This document shows positions 26,663-39,134 of a DNA stretch of 64,000 bases, in pieces. The stretch comes from VRUE01 sp963840565. GTDB taxonomy: Bacteria; Actinomycetota; Thermoleophilia; Solirubrobacterales; 70-9. Where the stretch lies: positions 186,001 through 250,000 of the forward strand of contig CAWIZH010000004.1 in NCBI GenBank assembly GCA_963840565.1, given 5' to 3'. Under the pieces are notes generated by a model, which was given only the letters and a program-made list of their open reading frames with translations, made no database searches and was not told the origin of the DNA. The first letter of the stretch is position 1, and each line of letters opens with the position of its first letter. The position numbers and the translations under genes were made by a program.

Positions 26663-27176
26663 ATGCGAAGCGGCTATCTCGGCCTGGGCTCCAATGTCGG
26701 CGACCGCGAGTCACACCTGCGCGCCGCGATCGAGCTGCTCGGCGAACGCGGGGTGGAGGTCGAGGCGGTGTCGTCGGGCTATGAGACCGAGCCGGTCGGC
26801 GAGGTTCTGGATCAGGCCGACTTCCTCAACGCGGCGATCCGTATCCGCACCGATCTGGAGCCGGAAGCGTTGCTCGATCTCTGCAAGGAGATCGAGCTGG
26901 AGCGCGGCCGCGCCCTCGACGCCCCCCGCCACAGCCCCCGCCCGCTCGATGTCGACCTGCTCCTGCTCGGAGATCTCGAGCTGAGCACCGAGCGGCTCAC
27001 CTTGCCCCACCCCGAGGTCACCAGCCGCCGCTTTGTCCTCGCTCCTCTGCTCGAGCTCGACCCCGCGCTCGCGCTGCCCGACGGGATCGCCCTGGCCGAC
27101 GCACTCGTCGCTCTCGGCCACGGCGAGCGAGTCAGTCGGTCGCCTATCCGACTTCGACCCCGCTCCAGGGTGGTGA
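26663..27176 (+). CDS. folK: Hydroxymethyl-dihydropterin pyrophosphokinase
   Basis: FolK transfers pyrophosphate from ATP to hydroxymethyl-dihydropterin. YLGLGSNVGDRESHL at the N-terminus, PRPLDVDLLLLGD and LPHPEVTSRRFVLAPLLEL are the family motifs. The start is ATG 26663, nine bases after the folB TAG. The C-terminal end is uncertain: the frame as read has no stop for a further 300 bases, while a one-base shift near 27115 gives a stop at 27174-27176 just before a hairpin. The family is usually about 160-170 residues, consistent with that end. Confidence 0.85.
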
Positions 27177-27190
27177 AAGTCGGATCGGCG
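27141..27190. terminator. Imperfect hairpin between folK and the convergent GST gene
   Basis: ATCCGACTT (27146-27154) pairs with AAGTCGGAT (27177-27185). Beyond one mismatch the stem extends through CGCC/GGCG, and an inner CCC/GGG pair is possible. It lies between the tails of two converging genes, a natural place for a bidirectional terminator. No T-tract. Confidence 0.5.
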
Positions 27191-27944
27191 TCAGGCAGCC
27201 GCGGTTGTGTCGCGCAGCTGCTGCATCCAGGCGGGCGGCAGGATCGGCGGGGCTTTGCCGGGGTAGTTCGGCACAACCCGCTTGGCCAGCGCGCCGGCGG
27301 GACGGCTCTCGATCGCGGGGCGAAGGTCATCGAGCGTCATCGCCAGGGCGATGCTCGGGGCGATCTGGAAGTCGGCGCGTTGAGCTGTTCGCCACCCAGG
27401 ACGCCGGCCTCGATCCAGGCGTCGATCTTGTCGAGGAGGCCGGCAGGGCGGCGAGATCGCGGCGCACGTTCTCGTCGGTGGCCTCGTTGAAGCGGGCGGC
27501 GAGCGCGACGATCGGCGCGGCGGTGCGCACCGCCAGGCCGATCGGGATGCCGAGCTTCGCTCCCTCGGAGTAGCTGCGCAGCGAGGAGTTGTCGCGCTTG
27601 ATCGCCCACCAGGAGATCTGCCGGATCGGGTGCTGCAGCTCCTCATCGCCGAAGCGCTCGGCCTCTTCGACGGCGGCGCGCCGCTCCGGGTCGCTGGGGA
27701 AGAGCGGCGGCTCGGGCTGGAGTCCGATCCAGCTCGCGTGCGATCTGGCGCGAGCCCTGCACCTTGCGCCCGTCAATCTTCAGCGCCGGCACCGTTTTGC
27801 CCGGAAAGCCGAGGGCGCGCAGGATCACCCTGCGACATCACAGGGAAGAGGTCGGTGCGCTTGTAGGCGATGCCCTTGTGCTCGAGCATCGCCGCGCCGC
27901 CATACCGGGGTGCGAGCCCGGAACGCGTAAAGCTGCGCCTCCAC
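27191..27944 (-). CDS. Glutathione S-transferase-like protein (thioredoxin-fold N-domain), several frameshifts
   Basis: Pieced together, the protein reads LYAFPGSHPGMAARAMLEHKG, then GFPGKTVPALKIDGRKVQGS with the cis-proline VPAL and the SRQIARELD helix typical of the GST N-domain, then an all-helical C-domain ending PPAWMQQLRDTTAAA. At least four indels are needed between 27640 and 27930. GST-fold proteins conjugate or reduce small electrophiles, but actinobacteria use mycothiol, so the thiol partner is open. The start is probably GTG 27944. It is convergent with folK and divergent from coaX. Confidence 0.72.
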
Positions 27945-27994
27945 GAGGGCATCGTACGCATGGCTCTACCGGCGTGGGCGTGGATAATCGCGCC

Positions 27995-28779
27995 GTGCTC
28001 CTCGCGGTCGACGTCGGCAACACCCAGACTCACCTCGGTGCCTTCGATGGCGAGCGCCTCGTCGAGCACTGGCGCTTCCAGACCCGCTCTGGCGCGACCG
28101 GCGACGAGCTGGCCGAGCGGATCTGGCGGCTTCTGCTGGCGCTCAGCGGCATGTCGCTTTGACGAAGTCGACGCCGTCTGCGTCTCTTCCGTGGTGCCGC
28201 CGCTCGGCACCCAATTCGAAGCAGCTGACCGAGCGTTATCTCGACGCCGAGTGCCTGACGATCGGCCCCGGCGTGAAGACCGGGATGCCGATCCGCATCG
28301 AGAACCCACTCGAGGTCGGCGCCGACCGCCTCGTCAACGCAATCGCCGCCTACGAGCGCTTCGGCAGAGCGCCTGCGTCTCCGTCGACTTCGGCACCGGC
28401 ATCAACATCGACGCGGTCTCCGCCGATGGCGAGTACCTCGGCGGCGCGATCGGCCCCGGCCTGGAGCTCTCGCTCACCGCCTTGATCGAACGTGCCGCCC
28501 GCATCACCCGGATCGACCTCGAAGAGCCGGAGAAGCGATCGGCCGCTCGACCCGGGCCGCGATCCAGTCCGGCTTCATCTTCGGCTTCGCCGGGTTGATC
28601 GACGGCATCGTCGGCCGGATCGAGGAAGAGCTGGCGAATCCGCGGGTGCTCGCCACCGGCGGCTCGCCTCCACGGTCGTCCCCTTCACCGAGACGATCGA
28701 CGAGGTCGACGACATGCTTACTCTCAAGGGGCTGCGACTGATCCATGAGCGAAACACCTCCACAGCCCCCGCTGACTGA
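27995..28779 (+). CDS. coaX: Type III pantothenate kinase, several frameshifts
   Basis: CoaX phosphorylates pantothenate in the first step of coenzyme A synthesis. LLAVDVGNTQTHLGAFDGE is the phosphate-1 motif, VGADRLVNAIAAYERFG holds the pantothenate-site GADR, VSVDFGTGINIDAVS is the phosphate-2 motif, and YLGGAIGPGLELSLTAL follows. At least four indels (near 28158, 28215, 28368, 28545-28665) break the frame. Each piece aligns in order, so the gene is probably intact in the organism. GTG 27995 starts it and its tail overlaps the start of the dihydrouridine synthase by about 35 bases. Confidence 0.85.
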
Positions 28780-29747
28780 TCCCCTCCGGATCGCCGACGT
28801 CGAGATCCCCAACCGCGTCCTGCTGGCGCCGCTTGGCGGGAATCGGCAACTGGTTCGTGCGCCTGCAGGCCAAGCGCCACGGGGCGGGCCTGGCCGTCTC
28901 GGAGATGGTCTCCAGCTTCGGCCTGCACCACCGCAACGAGCGCACCCTGCGCGAGCTGATGCGGATCCACCCCGACGAGCACCCGGTCTCGGTGCAGCTC
29001 TTCGGCCACGATGCCGAGGTGATGCGCTCGGGCGCGGCGATCGCCGCCGAGGCCGGCGCCGACCTGATCGACATCAACATGGGCTGCCCGGTGCGCAAGG
29101 TGCGCCGCACCGGCGCCGGCGCCGAGCTGCTGCGCGACCAGGAGCTCGCCCTGGCCCTCGCCCGCGGCGCCGCCGAGGGCAGCGGCCTGCCGGTGACGGT
29201 GAAGCTGCGCTCTGGAATCGAGGCGGGCGATCGCTCCGGCTTCGAGCTGGCCGTGCGCCTTGCCGAGGAGGCCGGCGTAGCCGCGATCGGCTTCCATCCG
29301 CGCGCCGCCACGATCGGCCACAAGGGCGTGCCCGACTACGCGCTCACCCGTGAATTGGTCGAGCGGGTCGACGTGCCGGTGATCGTCTCCGGTGGCCTGA
29401 AAAGCGCCGAGGCGGCGCGCCGGGCCTACGCGGAGTCCGGCGCCGACGCGGTGATGATCGCCCGCGGATCGCTCGGCAACCCCTGGGTTTTCGAAGAACT
29501 GACCGGCCGCCGCAGCGAGCCGCCCGAGCGGGCCGAGATCGCCGCCGAGCTGCTCTGGGTGATCGACCGCGCCGAGGAGCATCTCGGGCCGGAGCGGGCG
29601 GGGCGTTACCTGCGCAAGTTCTACCCCTGGTACGTCGAGTCGCTCGGCGTATCGCCCGAGCTTGCCGACGAGCTGCAGCGCAGCGCCGACCTTCCTCGCG
29701 CCCGCCGCCTGATCGGCGATTTGGCCGCTCCAGTGCCCTCGCTATAA
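28745..29747 (+). CDS. dusB: tRNA-dihydrouridine synthase, one frameshift
   Basis: A flavoprotein that reduces uridines in the tRNA D-loop. After the N-terminal NRVLLAPLAGIGNWFVR (one extra T near 28832 removed), the TIM barrel shows DLIDINMGCPVRKV with the catalytic cysteine, LPVTVKLRSGIE, GFHPRAATIGHKG, VPVIVSGGL and DAVMIARGSLGNPWVFEE, the FMN phosphate site. The C-terminal helical tRNA-binding domain follows. Family assignment is firm, while the DusB subtype is the usual one in this context. A terminator-like hairpin separates it from greA. Confidence 0.9.
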
Positions 29748-29761
29748 TCCCGCGACTTCGG

Positions 29762-29805
29762 CCCTGGTGCGGTGAGGCAAAACACCGTCGCACCTGGGCG
29801 TTTTT
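29762..29805 (+). terminator. Intrinsic terminator-like hairpin upstream of greA
   Basis: CCCTGGTGCGGTG (29762-29774) pairs imperfectly with CACCGTCGCACCTGGG (29783-29798), followed two bases later by TTTTT. It lies 15 bp after the dus stop and 54 bp before greA, so it may end the fol-coaX-dus transcript or attenuate greA. Confidence 0.7.
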
Positions 29806-29858
29806 GGCTCTAGAAGCCGTTTCCAGCCGTAACAATCGCAAAGAGAGGTCAGGACAAA

Positions 29859-30338
29859 GTGAGTCGCCAGTCCGTAATCACCCCCGAGGGTCTCGAGAAG
29901 CTCAAGGAGGAGATAGATCACCTCTCAACCGCGAGGCGACGCGAGGTCGCCGAACGGATCAAGGAGGCGCGCGAGTTCGGCGACATCTCCGAGAACGCCG
30001 AGTACGACGACGCCAAGAACGAGCAGGCCCTGCTCGAGCAGCGCATCGCCCAGCTCGAGGAGCGGCTGCGACGCGCCACCGTGATCGATGAGAAGGACAT
30101 CAGCACCGACGAAGTGCAGTTCGGCTCGATCGTCCACGTCAAGGACCAGAAGACCGACGTCTCGCAGAAATTCCAGATCGTCGGCTCGACCGAGGCCAAC
30201 CCGCTCGAGCACAAGCTCTCCAACGAGTCGCCGATCGGCAAAGCCCTGCTCGGCCACAAGCGCAACGACGTGGTCACGGTCGAGGTCCCGCGCGGGCCGA
30301 AGAAGAAGCTGAAGATCACCAAGATCGAGACGGCCTAG
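29859..30338 (+). CDS. greA: Transcription elongation factor GreA
   Basis: A 159-residue Gre factor that rescues backtracked RNA polymerase by stimulating transcript cleavage. The N-terminal antiparallel coiled coil (ITPEGLEKLKEEIDHLSTAR to about residue 75) carries the tip acidic pair in FGDISENAEYDDAKNE. The C-terminal FKBP-like domain includes SNESPIGKALLGHKRND. GTG 29859 is preceded by AGAGAGGTCAGGAC. The frame is intact. GreA adjacent to lysS is a common actinobacterial arrangement. Confidence 0.95.
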   Translation: MSRQSVITPEGLEKLKEEIDHLSTARRREVAERIKEAREFGDISENAEYDDAKNEQALLEQRIAQLEERLRRATVIDEKDISTDEVQFGSIVHVKDQKTDVSQKFQIVGSTEANPLEHKLSNESPIGKALLGHKRNDVVTVEVPRGPKKKLKITKIETA

Positions 30339-30366
30339 GGCTGCTCCCGGGTAGGCTCGCGCTCCG

Positions 30367-31848
30367 ATGAGCGAGGCCGAGGAACCGAAGCTTTCCGACG
30401 TTCTCGCCGACCGGCGGGCGAAGCTCGAGCGCCTGCGCGAGGCCGGGATCGACCCGTTTCCGCCCGAGTTCGGCGAACGCGAGGACATCGCGGAGGTGCG
30501 CGCTGCGCACGAGGGCCTGGCGCCGGGGATCGAGACCGAGTCGCGCCATCGCGTCGCCGGGCGGATCGTCGGCCGCCGCGGCCACGGCAAGGCCTGCTTC
30601 CTCGACCTGCGCGACGGCAGCGGCCAGATCCAGCTCCACGCCCGCGAGGACCTGCTCGGCGAGGAGCCCTACAAGGTGCTCGTCGACCTCGACCTCGGCG
30701 ACATCATCGGCGTCGAGGGCACGGCCCTGGCGACCCGCCGCGGCGGCGAGCTCTCGCTGGCGATCGACCACTGGCGCCTGCTCGCCAAGAGCCTGCGGCC
30801 GCCGCCCGACAAGTTCCACGGCCTCGAGGACGTCGAGACCCGCTATCGCCACCGCGAGCTCGACCTGATCGCCAACGAGGAGAGCCGCCGACTCTTCGGC
30901 TTGCGCGCCCGCACGGTCAGCGAGGTGCGCCGCTGGCTCGACGAGCGCGGCTTCGTCGAGGTCGAGACGCCGGTCCTGCAGCCGCTCTACGGCGGCGCCC
31001 TGGCGAGGCCCTTCACCACCCACCACAACGCGCTCGACCGCGACCTCTACCTGCGGATCGCCACCGAGCTCTACCTCAAGCGGCTCGTCGTCGGCGGCAT
31101 CGACCGCGTCTACGAGCTGGGCAAGGACTTCCGCAACGAGGGCGTCTCGCACAAGCACAACCCCGAGTTCACGATGCTCGAGTGGTACGAGGCCTGCTCG
31201 GACTACGTCGCCACCGCGCACCGGGTCGAGACGATGGTCGCCGAGGTCGCCGAGCGGGTGCTCGGCACGACCAAGGTCGAGCGGGGCGACGTCGACGATC
31301 GACTTCGCGCCGCCCTGGAATCGGGTCAGCTTCCGCGACGCGATCCGCGAGGCCAGCGGCATCGACATCGCCGAGCACCCGACCCGCGAGGCGCTGGCCG
31401 CGGCGATCGGGACCGAGCCCGACCGCCGACGAGGGCTGGGGCAAGCTGGTCGACGGCCTGCTCTCCAAGCACGTCGAGCCGGGGTCTGATCCAGCCCACC
31501 TTCGTCCTCGACTACCCGGTTGAGCTCTCGCCGTTCGCCAAGTCTCACCGCTCCGAGGAGGGGCTGGTCGAGCGCTTCGAGGCCTTCGCCGGCGGGATGG
31601 AGATCGCCAACGGATTCACCGAGCTCAACGACCCGGACGAGCAGCGCCGTCGCTTCGAGCAGCAGGCGGCCGAGCTGGAGCGGGGCGACGAAGAGGCCCA
31701 GCCCTACGACGAGGATTTCGTCGGCGCGCTGGAGCAGGGCATGCCGCCGACCGGCGGCGTCGGCATCGGGATCGACCGCCTGGTGATGCTGCTGACCGGG
31801 GCCAAGAGCGTGCGCGAGGTCGTCCTCTTTCCCGCGATGCGCTCCTGA
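30367..31848 (+). CDS. lysS: Lysyl-tRNA synthetase, class II, short out-of-frame stretch
   Basis: LysS charges tRNA-Lys. The OB-fold anticodon domain (VAGRIVGRRGHGKACFLDLR) is followed by class II motifs: motif 1 around RRWLDERGFVEVETPVLQP, motif 2 FRNEGVSHKHNPEFTMLEWY and motif 3 GVGIGIDRLVMLLTG. Between about 31295 and 31485 the frame is displaced by at least two indels that cancel. The correct reading there includes FRDAIREASGIDIAEHPTREAL and DEGWGKLVDGLLSKHVEP. It ends FPAMRS, followed by a short hairpin. Confidence 0.93.
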   Translation: MSEAEEPKLSDVLADRRAKLERLREAGIDPFPPEFGEREDIAEVRAAHEGLAPGIETESRHRVAGRIVGRRGHGKACFLDLRDGSGQIQLHAREDLLGEEPYKVLVDLDLGDIIGVEGTALATRRGGELSLAIDHWRLLAKSLRPPPDKFHGLEDVETRYRHRELDLIANEESRRLFGLRARTVSEVRRWLDERGFVEVETPVLQPLYGGALARPFTTHHNALDRDLYLRIATELYLKRLVVGGIDRVYELGKDFRNEGVSHKHNPEFTMLEWYEACSDYVATAHRVETMVAEVAERVLGTTKVERGDVDDRLRAALESGQLPRRDPRGQRHRHRRAPDPRGAGRGDRDRARPPTRAGASWSTACSPSTSSRGLIQPTFVLDYPVELSPFAKSHRSEEGLVERFEAFAGGMEIANGFTELNDPDEQRRRFEQQAAELERGDEEAQPYDEDFVGALEQGMPPTGGVGIGIDRLVMLLTGAKSVREVVLFPAMRS

Positions 31849-31866
31849 AGCGGCCAAAAAGCCGCT
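31849..31866 (+). terminator. Short hairpin directly after lysS
   Basis: AGCGGC and GCCGCT enclose CAAAAA, starting the base after the lysS stop. The stem is short and lacks a T-tract, so it is a weak terminator candidate. Confidence 0.35.
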
Positions 31867-32005
31867 CTGAGCGGATATTTGCGGAGCCGAGGCCGGTTGG
31901 GCGCTCTCGGTATCGTTTAAAGGGCACATGGGCGCCTCCCGATAACCGAAGGGTGTCTACCGATACTTACTCAGCCGATTCGCGTTGAGTAGATAGAGAG
32001 GCTTT

Positions 32006-34616
<2,611 letters not shown>

Positions 34617-34629
34617 TCCAGCAAAAGCC

Positions 34630-35761
34630 GTGCGCGAGCCTGGCCGCAGTGCGATCGGAACCTGGAGCGGCGGTCGCTTCCTGCACTACGGCGAGACGAT
34701 CGAGGAGGAGCGGCTAGGCGCTCTGCTTCGCCCTGGGGACGGCATCGAGACCGTCCTAACTGCCGACACCTACGGTCAGGGCGAGGCGGATGCGCTGCTG
34801 GGCCGGGCCCTGGCCGGCGTTGCCAGGGACGCGTACTCGTTGGTCGGCGCGGTCGGCCACGACTTCTATGAGGGTGAGCGCGACGGCCCGCGCGGCTTTC
34901 CCCGCTTCACCGATCTCCGCCTGCGGGGCGAGGATGCAGTACGCGGACTACCTGCGGATGGCCGCGGAGCGCAGCCTCGAGCGGCTCGGGGCCGAGAGCT
35001 TCGACCTGCTGCTCCTCCACAACCCGGATCGCACCGGCTACTCGAACGAGGCGGTCTGGGACGGGATGGCGGCGTTGCGCGAGGCCGGCCTCACCGGCCA
35101 GATCGGCGTCGCCCCGGGCCCGGCCAACGGCTTCACCCTCGACCTGATCGCCTGCCTCGAGCGCTTCGGCGAGCGGATCGACTGGGCGATGATCATCCTC
35201 AACCCCTTCGAGCCCTGGCCCGGCGAGCTCTGCCTCGACGCCGCCGAGCGCCACGGGGTCAAGGTGATCACCCGCGTCGTCGACTACGGCGGCCTCTTCT
35301 GGGGCGACCTGCGGCCCGGGATGGAGCTGGCGAAGGGCGACCACCGCGCCTTCCGGCCCGAGGGCTGGATCGAGGCGGGACTCGAGAAGCTGGAACGGCT
35401 CGCGCCGATCCGGGAGCGCACCGGGCTCAGCCCAATCCACCTCGCCTGCCAGTGGAACCTCGCCCACCCAGCGGTCGAGTGCGTGGTCCCGACCCTGATC
35501 CAGGAGGCCGGCCCGGGGGCGCGACCGGTTGAGGACAAGCGGGCCGAGCTGGCCGCGCTGGCGGTCGAGAATCCTCTCAGCGAGGCGGACGTGGCCGAGA
35601 TTCGAGCGATCGGCGATAACACCGGTTGCATGACCCTGAAGGGCGCGAATCCCCAGCACGAGGGCGAGGAGCGTCCGGACCGCTGGGAGCTCTCCGTCGA
35701 CCTCGCCGAGGTCGGCAGTCGCTGGGGTATCGACCCCGGTCGCGACCTGGTCGCTTCGTAG
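34630..35761 (+). CDS. Aldo/keto reductase family protein, one frameshift
   Basis: An NADPH-type oxidoreductase on a TIM barrel. DTYGQGEADALLGRAL includes the catalytic Asp/Tyr, FDLLLLHNPDRTGYSNEAVW the third strand with the catalytic His, and GQIGVAPGPANGFTLDL, HPAVECVVPTL the nucleotide end. The frame breaks near 34938. GTG 34630 follows the clpC stop by 13 bases, so it is probably in the clpC operon. The catalytic Lys of the usual tetrad is not obvious because of the local reading problem around 34860-34940. Substrate unknown. Confidence 0.82.
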
Positions 35762-35771
35762 TCTGCCGCGC

Positions 35772-37222
35772 GTGTTGAGGATCGATGAGCACAACCGGCC
35801 GTGGTGGACCCTTGATCGGGGACTGCCGCCGGACTCTTCCTGCTGATGCTCGACTCCACCGTGGTTGCGCTGGCGCTTCCCAGCATTCGCCACGACGTCA
35901 GCGCCAGCTCCGGCCGGGCTGCAGTGGGTGATGAACGGCTATCTGCTCTCGATCACCATTTTCGTCGTCACCGCCGGGCGGCTTGGCGACATGTTTGGGC
36001 GCAAGCGACTCTTTCTCGCGGGCATGGTGATCTTCGCCCTCGGCTCGGTTCTGTCCGGCGCCGCGGGAAGCCAGGAGATGCTGATCGGGGGGCGGGTCGT
36101 GCAGGGGATCGGGGCGGCGCCGATGTTGCCGCTCTCGCTGGCGATCGTCTGCAACGCCTTTCCGGCCTCCGAACAGGCGCGGGCGCTCGGGGTATGGGCG
36201 GCGAGTCTCGGCCCTGGCCCTGGCGATCGGCCCGTTGGCGGGCGGCGCCCTGGTGGAAATCGACTGGCGGGTGATCTTCTGGATCAACCTGCCGATTGCC
36301 CTGGTCGGGATCTGGATTACGGCTGTGGCGGCCCCCGAGTCGACCGATCCCGGCGCCGGTCGGCGGGTGGACCTCGCCGGCCTGCTCGCGCTTGGAATCG
36401 GGCTGGCCGCGATCGTCCTGGCGCTGGTGCAGAGCCGGACCTGGAGCGGCGCCGCCACGGCCGTCGTGGCGGTCGCCGGTCTCGCCGCGCTCTTCGTCTT
36501 CTGGCGAGTGGAGCACCGGGTGCGCGAGCCGATCGTCGACTTCGGGCTCTTTCGCAACCGGCCCTATTTCGGCGCCAGTGCTGCCGCCTTTGCCCTCGTC
36601 GGCGCCTACTGGGCGGTGATGTTCTTCCAGCCCCAGTACCTGCAGGATGTGGCCGGCCACTCGGCGGTGCTCAGCGGCCTGATGATCCTGCCGATCACGG
36701 CGCCGATGGTTGCGATCTCGCCCTTCTCCGCCCGTCTGATCGCTCGCTTCGGGGCGCGGCGGCTGATGACCGCGGGCATGGCCTGCGGCACCGTCGGCTT
36801 GCTCGTACTCACCCAGCTCGAGGAGGGCAGCGGATACAGCCTCCTGCTGGCCGGCTACCTGCTCTTCGGCATCTCTCTCGGCCTCGTCTACGCGCCGATG
36901 TCGACCGCCGCGATGGCGGCGATGCCGGCTGAGAAGGTGGGCATCGCCTCCGGCGTGCTGGCGATGGACCGGGTGATGGCGGGGACGATCGCGCTCGCCG
37001 CCAGCGGCGCCGTCTTTCACGCCCTGCAGGACGGTGGCAGCTCGTTCACGGCCGGAATCGCCGGCTCGACCTGGGTCCTGGTCGCGCTCTGCGCCCTCGG
37101 CACGGCGCTGACCCGGGCCTTCGTGCGTGATCCGGAGCGGCTCGGGCCCGACCCCGCGGTGGCGGGAAAGCCCGGCCGAGGCCCTTCAGCACCACGCGCA
37201 CCACCGCCGCTTCCACCTCTAA
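35772..37222 (+). CDS. MFS multidrug exporter, DHA2 (EmrB/QacA) type, several frameshifts
   Basis: Fourteen-helix-type drug/proton antiporter. Family signatures are visible: GLFLLMLDSTVVALALPSI in helix 1, TAGRLGDMFGRKRLFLAGM (motif A), GRVVQGIGAAPMLPLSLAIV and AIGPLAGGALVEIDWRVIFWINLP (motif C and the helix 6 region). About four indels lie between 35800 and 36220 and one near 37170. In the corrected last frame the protein ends HHAHHRRFHL at the TAA 37220-37222. GTG 35772 begins VLRIDEHNRPWWTL. It follows the aldo/keto reductase by 10 bp. Confidence 0.85.
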
Positions 37223-37235
37223 GCACTGCAAGACG

Positions 37236-37286
37236 CCGAACTGCATCAACTTTTAACCCCAGCAGCTAGAAGTTGATGTAGTCCGG
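37236..37286. terminator. Long imperfect hairpin after the MFS gene
   Basis: CTGCATCAACTT (37241-37252) pairs with AAGTTGATGTAG (37270-37281) with only one G-U wobble, and the stem extends outward as CCG/CGG after one mismatch. The 17-nt loop is unstructured. It lies between the MFS stop and the disA promoter region and is AT-richer than its surroundings. Confidence 0.6.
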
Positions 37287-37325
37287 GTTTAGGGGGATAG
37301 AAAGAGGCTTAGGTGATCGGTTTCC

Positions 37326-37389
37326 TTGACAATCACTATCCTGACCTGTCCACTAGGGATTGTCCACACCGCATTCCAAAGCGGTTTTT
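37326..37389 (+). promoter_or_regulatory. Candidate disA promoter and short attenuator
   Basis: TTGACA at 37326-37331 is a perfect -35 hexamer, with a poor -10 (TCCACT, 17 bp later). About 20 bp further, ACCGC/GCGGT around an 8-nt loop is followed by TTTTT (37368-37389), resembling a small terminator 16 bp before the disA start. The pair could form a regulated leader, but the stem is only 5 bp. Confidence 0.35.
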
Positions 37390-37405
37390 GCCATCCTAGG
37401 AAGCG

Positions 37406-38518
37406 ATGTCAGCACTGCCTGGTGATGAGCTTCATGAGTTGTCGGAACGTCAAGATCCCAGGCTACTGAGGGCTCTTGATGTCGTCGCGCCCGGTGGTGC
37501 CCTGCGCGAGGGTCTCGACAACATCGTCCACTCCCGCACCGGCGGGCTGATCGTCGTCGGCGATCCGGGCGATATCTCGCATCTGCTCTCAGGGGGGATC
37601 CGGCTCGACATCGACTACACGCCGGCGATGCTCTACCAAGTGGCAAAGATGGACGGCGCGATCGTGCTCAACGCCGAGGCGACCAAGATCACCTGGGCCA
37701 ACGTGCAGCTGATGCCCGACCCGACGATTCTCTCCTCGGAGACCGGCACCCGCCACCGCACGGCGGAGCGCGTCTCCAAGCAGACCGAGGCGCTGGTGGT
37801 TGCGATCTCCCAGCGCCGCGACGTCGTCTCCCTCTACATCGAGGGGACGAAGTACATCCTTCAGGACATCCCCGCCGTGCTCGCCAAGGCCAATCAGGGC
37901 CTGGCGACATTGGATAAGTACCGTGCCCGGCTCGACCAGGTCTCCAACCGCCTCACCGTGCTCGAGTTCGAGGGCGGCGGCGTCCTCTACGACGCGCTCG
38001 CCGTGCTGCAGCGAGCCGAGCTGGTCACCCGCATGGCGGTTGAGGTCGAGCGCTACATCGTCGAGCTTGGCACCGAGGGCCGCCTGATCGAGATGCAGTT
38101 GGAGGAGACGATGGTCGGTGTCGCCACTGACAAGACAGCGCTGGTCCGTGACTACTCGGTCGAGGACTCCGAGCAGAATCTGGCAACGGTGCTGCAGTCG
38201 CTGGCCCGTCTGCCGCACGAGGACGTGCTCGACTTCGGCCGTCTCGCCGAGCTGCTCGGCTACGACCGCAAGCTCAACACCCTTGACTTTCCGGTCGCCC
38301 CGCGGGGCTACCGCGTGCTCGGCCGCGTGCCGCGCATTCCCAAGCTTGTCGTCCAGAAGATCATCCATGAGCTGGGTGGGCTGGAGGAGGTACTCGCTGC
38401 CTCCGACGCTGACCTCGAGGCCGTCGATGGTGTCGGCTCCACGCGAGCCAAGGACATCCGCGAGGGCCTTCGCAGGCTCCAGGAGGTCGATCTGGTTGAC
38501 CGGTACCTACAGAGCTGA
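37406..38518 (+). CDS. disA: DNA integrity scanning protein DisA, diadenylate cyclase
   Basis: DisA makes c-di-AMP from two ATP and scans DNA for branched structures. The DAC domain has the DGA motif at residues 83-85 (VAKMDGAIVL) and RHR at 116-118 (GTRHRTAERVSKQTE), both needed for catalysis. A helical spine follows, and the C-terminal helix-hairpin-helix DNA-binding domain includes LEAVDGVGSTRAKDIREGL. At 370 residues it is full length and intact. It is usually preceded by radA; here that position is taken by the MFS gene. carD follows after 63 bp. Confidence 0.96.
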   Translation: MSALPGDELHELSERQDPRLLRALDVVAPGGALREGLDNIVHSRTGGLIVVGDPGDISHLLSGGIRLDIDYTPAMLYQVAKMDGAIVLNAEATKITWANVQLMPDPTILSSETGTRHRTAERVSKQTEALVVAISQRRDVVSLYIEGTKYILQDIPAVLAKANQGLATLDKYRARLDQVSNRLTVLEFEGGGVLYDALAVLQRAELVTRMAVEVERYIVELGTEGRLIEMQLEETMVGVATDKTALVRDYSVEDSEQNLATVLQSLARLPHEDVLDFGRLAELLGYDRKLNTLDFPVAPRGYRVLGRVPRIPKLVVQKIIHELGGLEEVLAASDADLEAVDGVGSTRAKDIREGLRRLQEVDLVDRYLQS

Positions 38519-38581
38519 CGGCGATCCGACGTCGTCCAAGAGAGAAAGGAGCACGCGATTTCTGAGCTAGTAGAGGAGGCC

Positions 38582-39124
38582 ATGGAGGTGGACTTCGAGA
38601 CGGACATCCCGTACGTCTGCGATTTCGAAGAGGGGGACAAGGTCGTCTATCCCCACCACGGTGCGGGCCTCGTGCTGAAGAAGGAGTCTCGTGAGCTGAT
38701 GGGGGAGGAGCGGGAGTACCTGACGATCAAGATCCTCCACAACGAACTGACGGTGATGGTCCCTTGTGAAAATGCCGGCGTGGCCGGTCTGCGACGGGTG
38801 ATCGACGAGGTCGAAATCAAGAAGGTGACCGGCGTCCTCACCGATGAGGTGTCAGACATGCCGAAGAACTGGAACCGGCGCTTCAAGTACAACCGCGAGA
38901 AGATCAAGACCGGCGACGTCTTCGAGTTGGCCGAGGTCGTTCGCAACCTCGCCATCCGCGAGATGGAAAAGGGCCTCTCCACCGGTGAGAAGCAGATGTA
39001 CACGCGGGCGAAGAAGATCCTCGCCTCGGAGTTCATGTACGCGCTCGACAAAGACGAGGAAGGCGCGGAGGAATACCTGGACGGTTTGCTGGAGGAGCGC
39101 TACGCCGCCACGGCGACCGCCTAG
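38582..39124 (+). CDS. carD: CarD-family RNA polymerase-binding transcription factor
   Basis: CarD stabilises open promoter complexes at rRNA and housekeeping promoters. The N-terminal Tudor-like RNA polymerase interaction domain reads FEEGDKVVYPHHGAGLVLKK. The C-terminal helical domain (KNWNRRFKYNREKIKTGDVF, EKGLSTGEKQMYTRAKKIL) carries the basic patch and the conserved Trp that wedges the -10 region. ATG 38582 is preceded by GAGGAGG. The full-length 180 residues and intact frame are typical of actinobacteria. ispD follows immediately. Confidence 0.95.
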   Translation: MEVDFETDIPYVCDFEEGDKVVYPHHGAGLVLKKESRELMGEEREYLTIKILHNELTVMVPCENAGVAGLRRVIDEVEIKKVTGVLTDEVSDMPKNWNRRFKYNREKIKTGDVFELAEVVRNLAIREMEKGLSTGEKQMYTRAKKILASEFMYALDKDEEGAEEYLDGLLEERYAATATA

Positions 39125-39134
39125 TTCCGACAGC

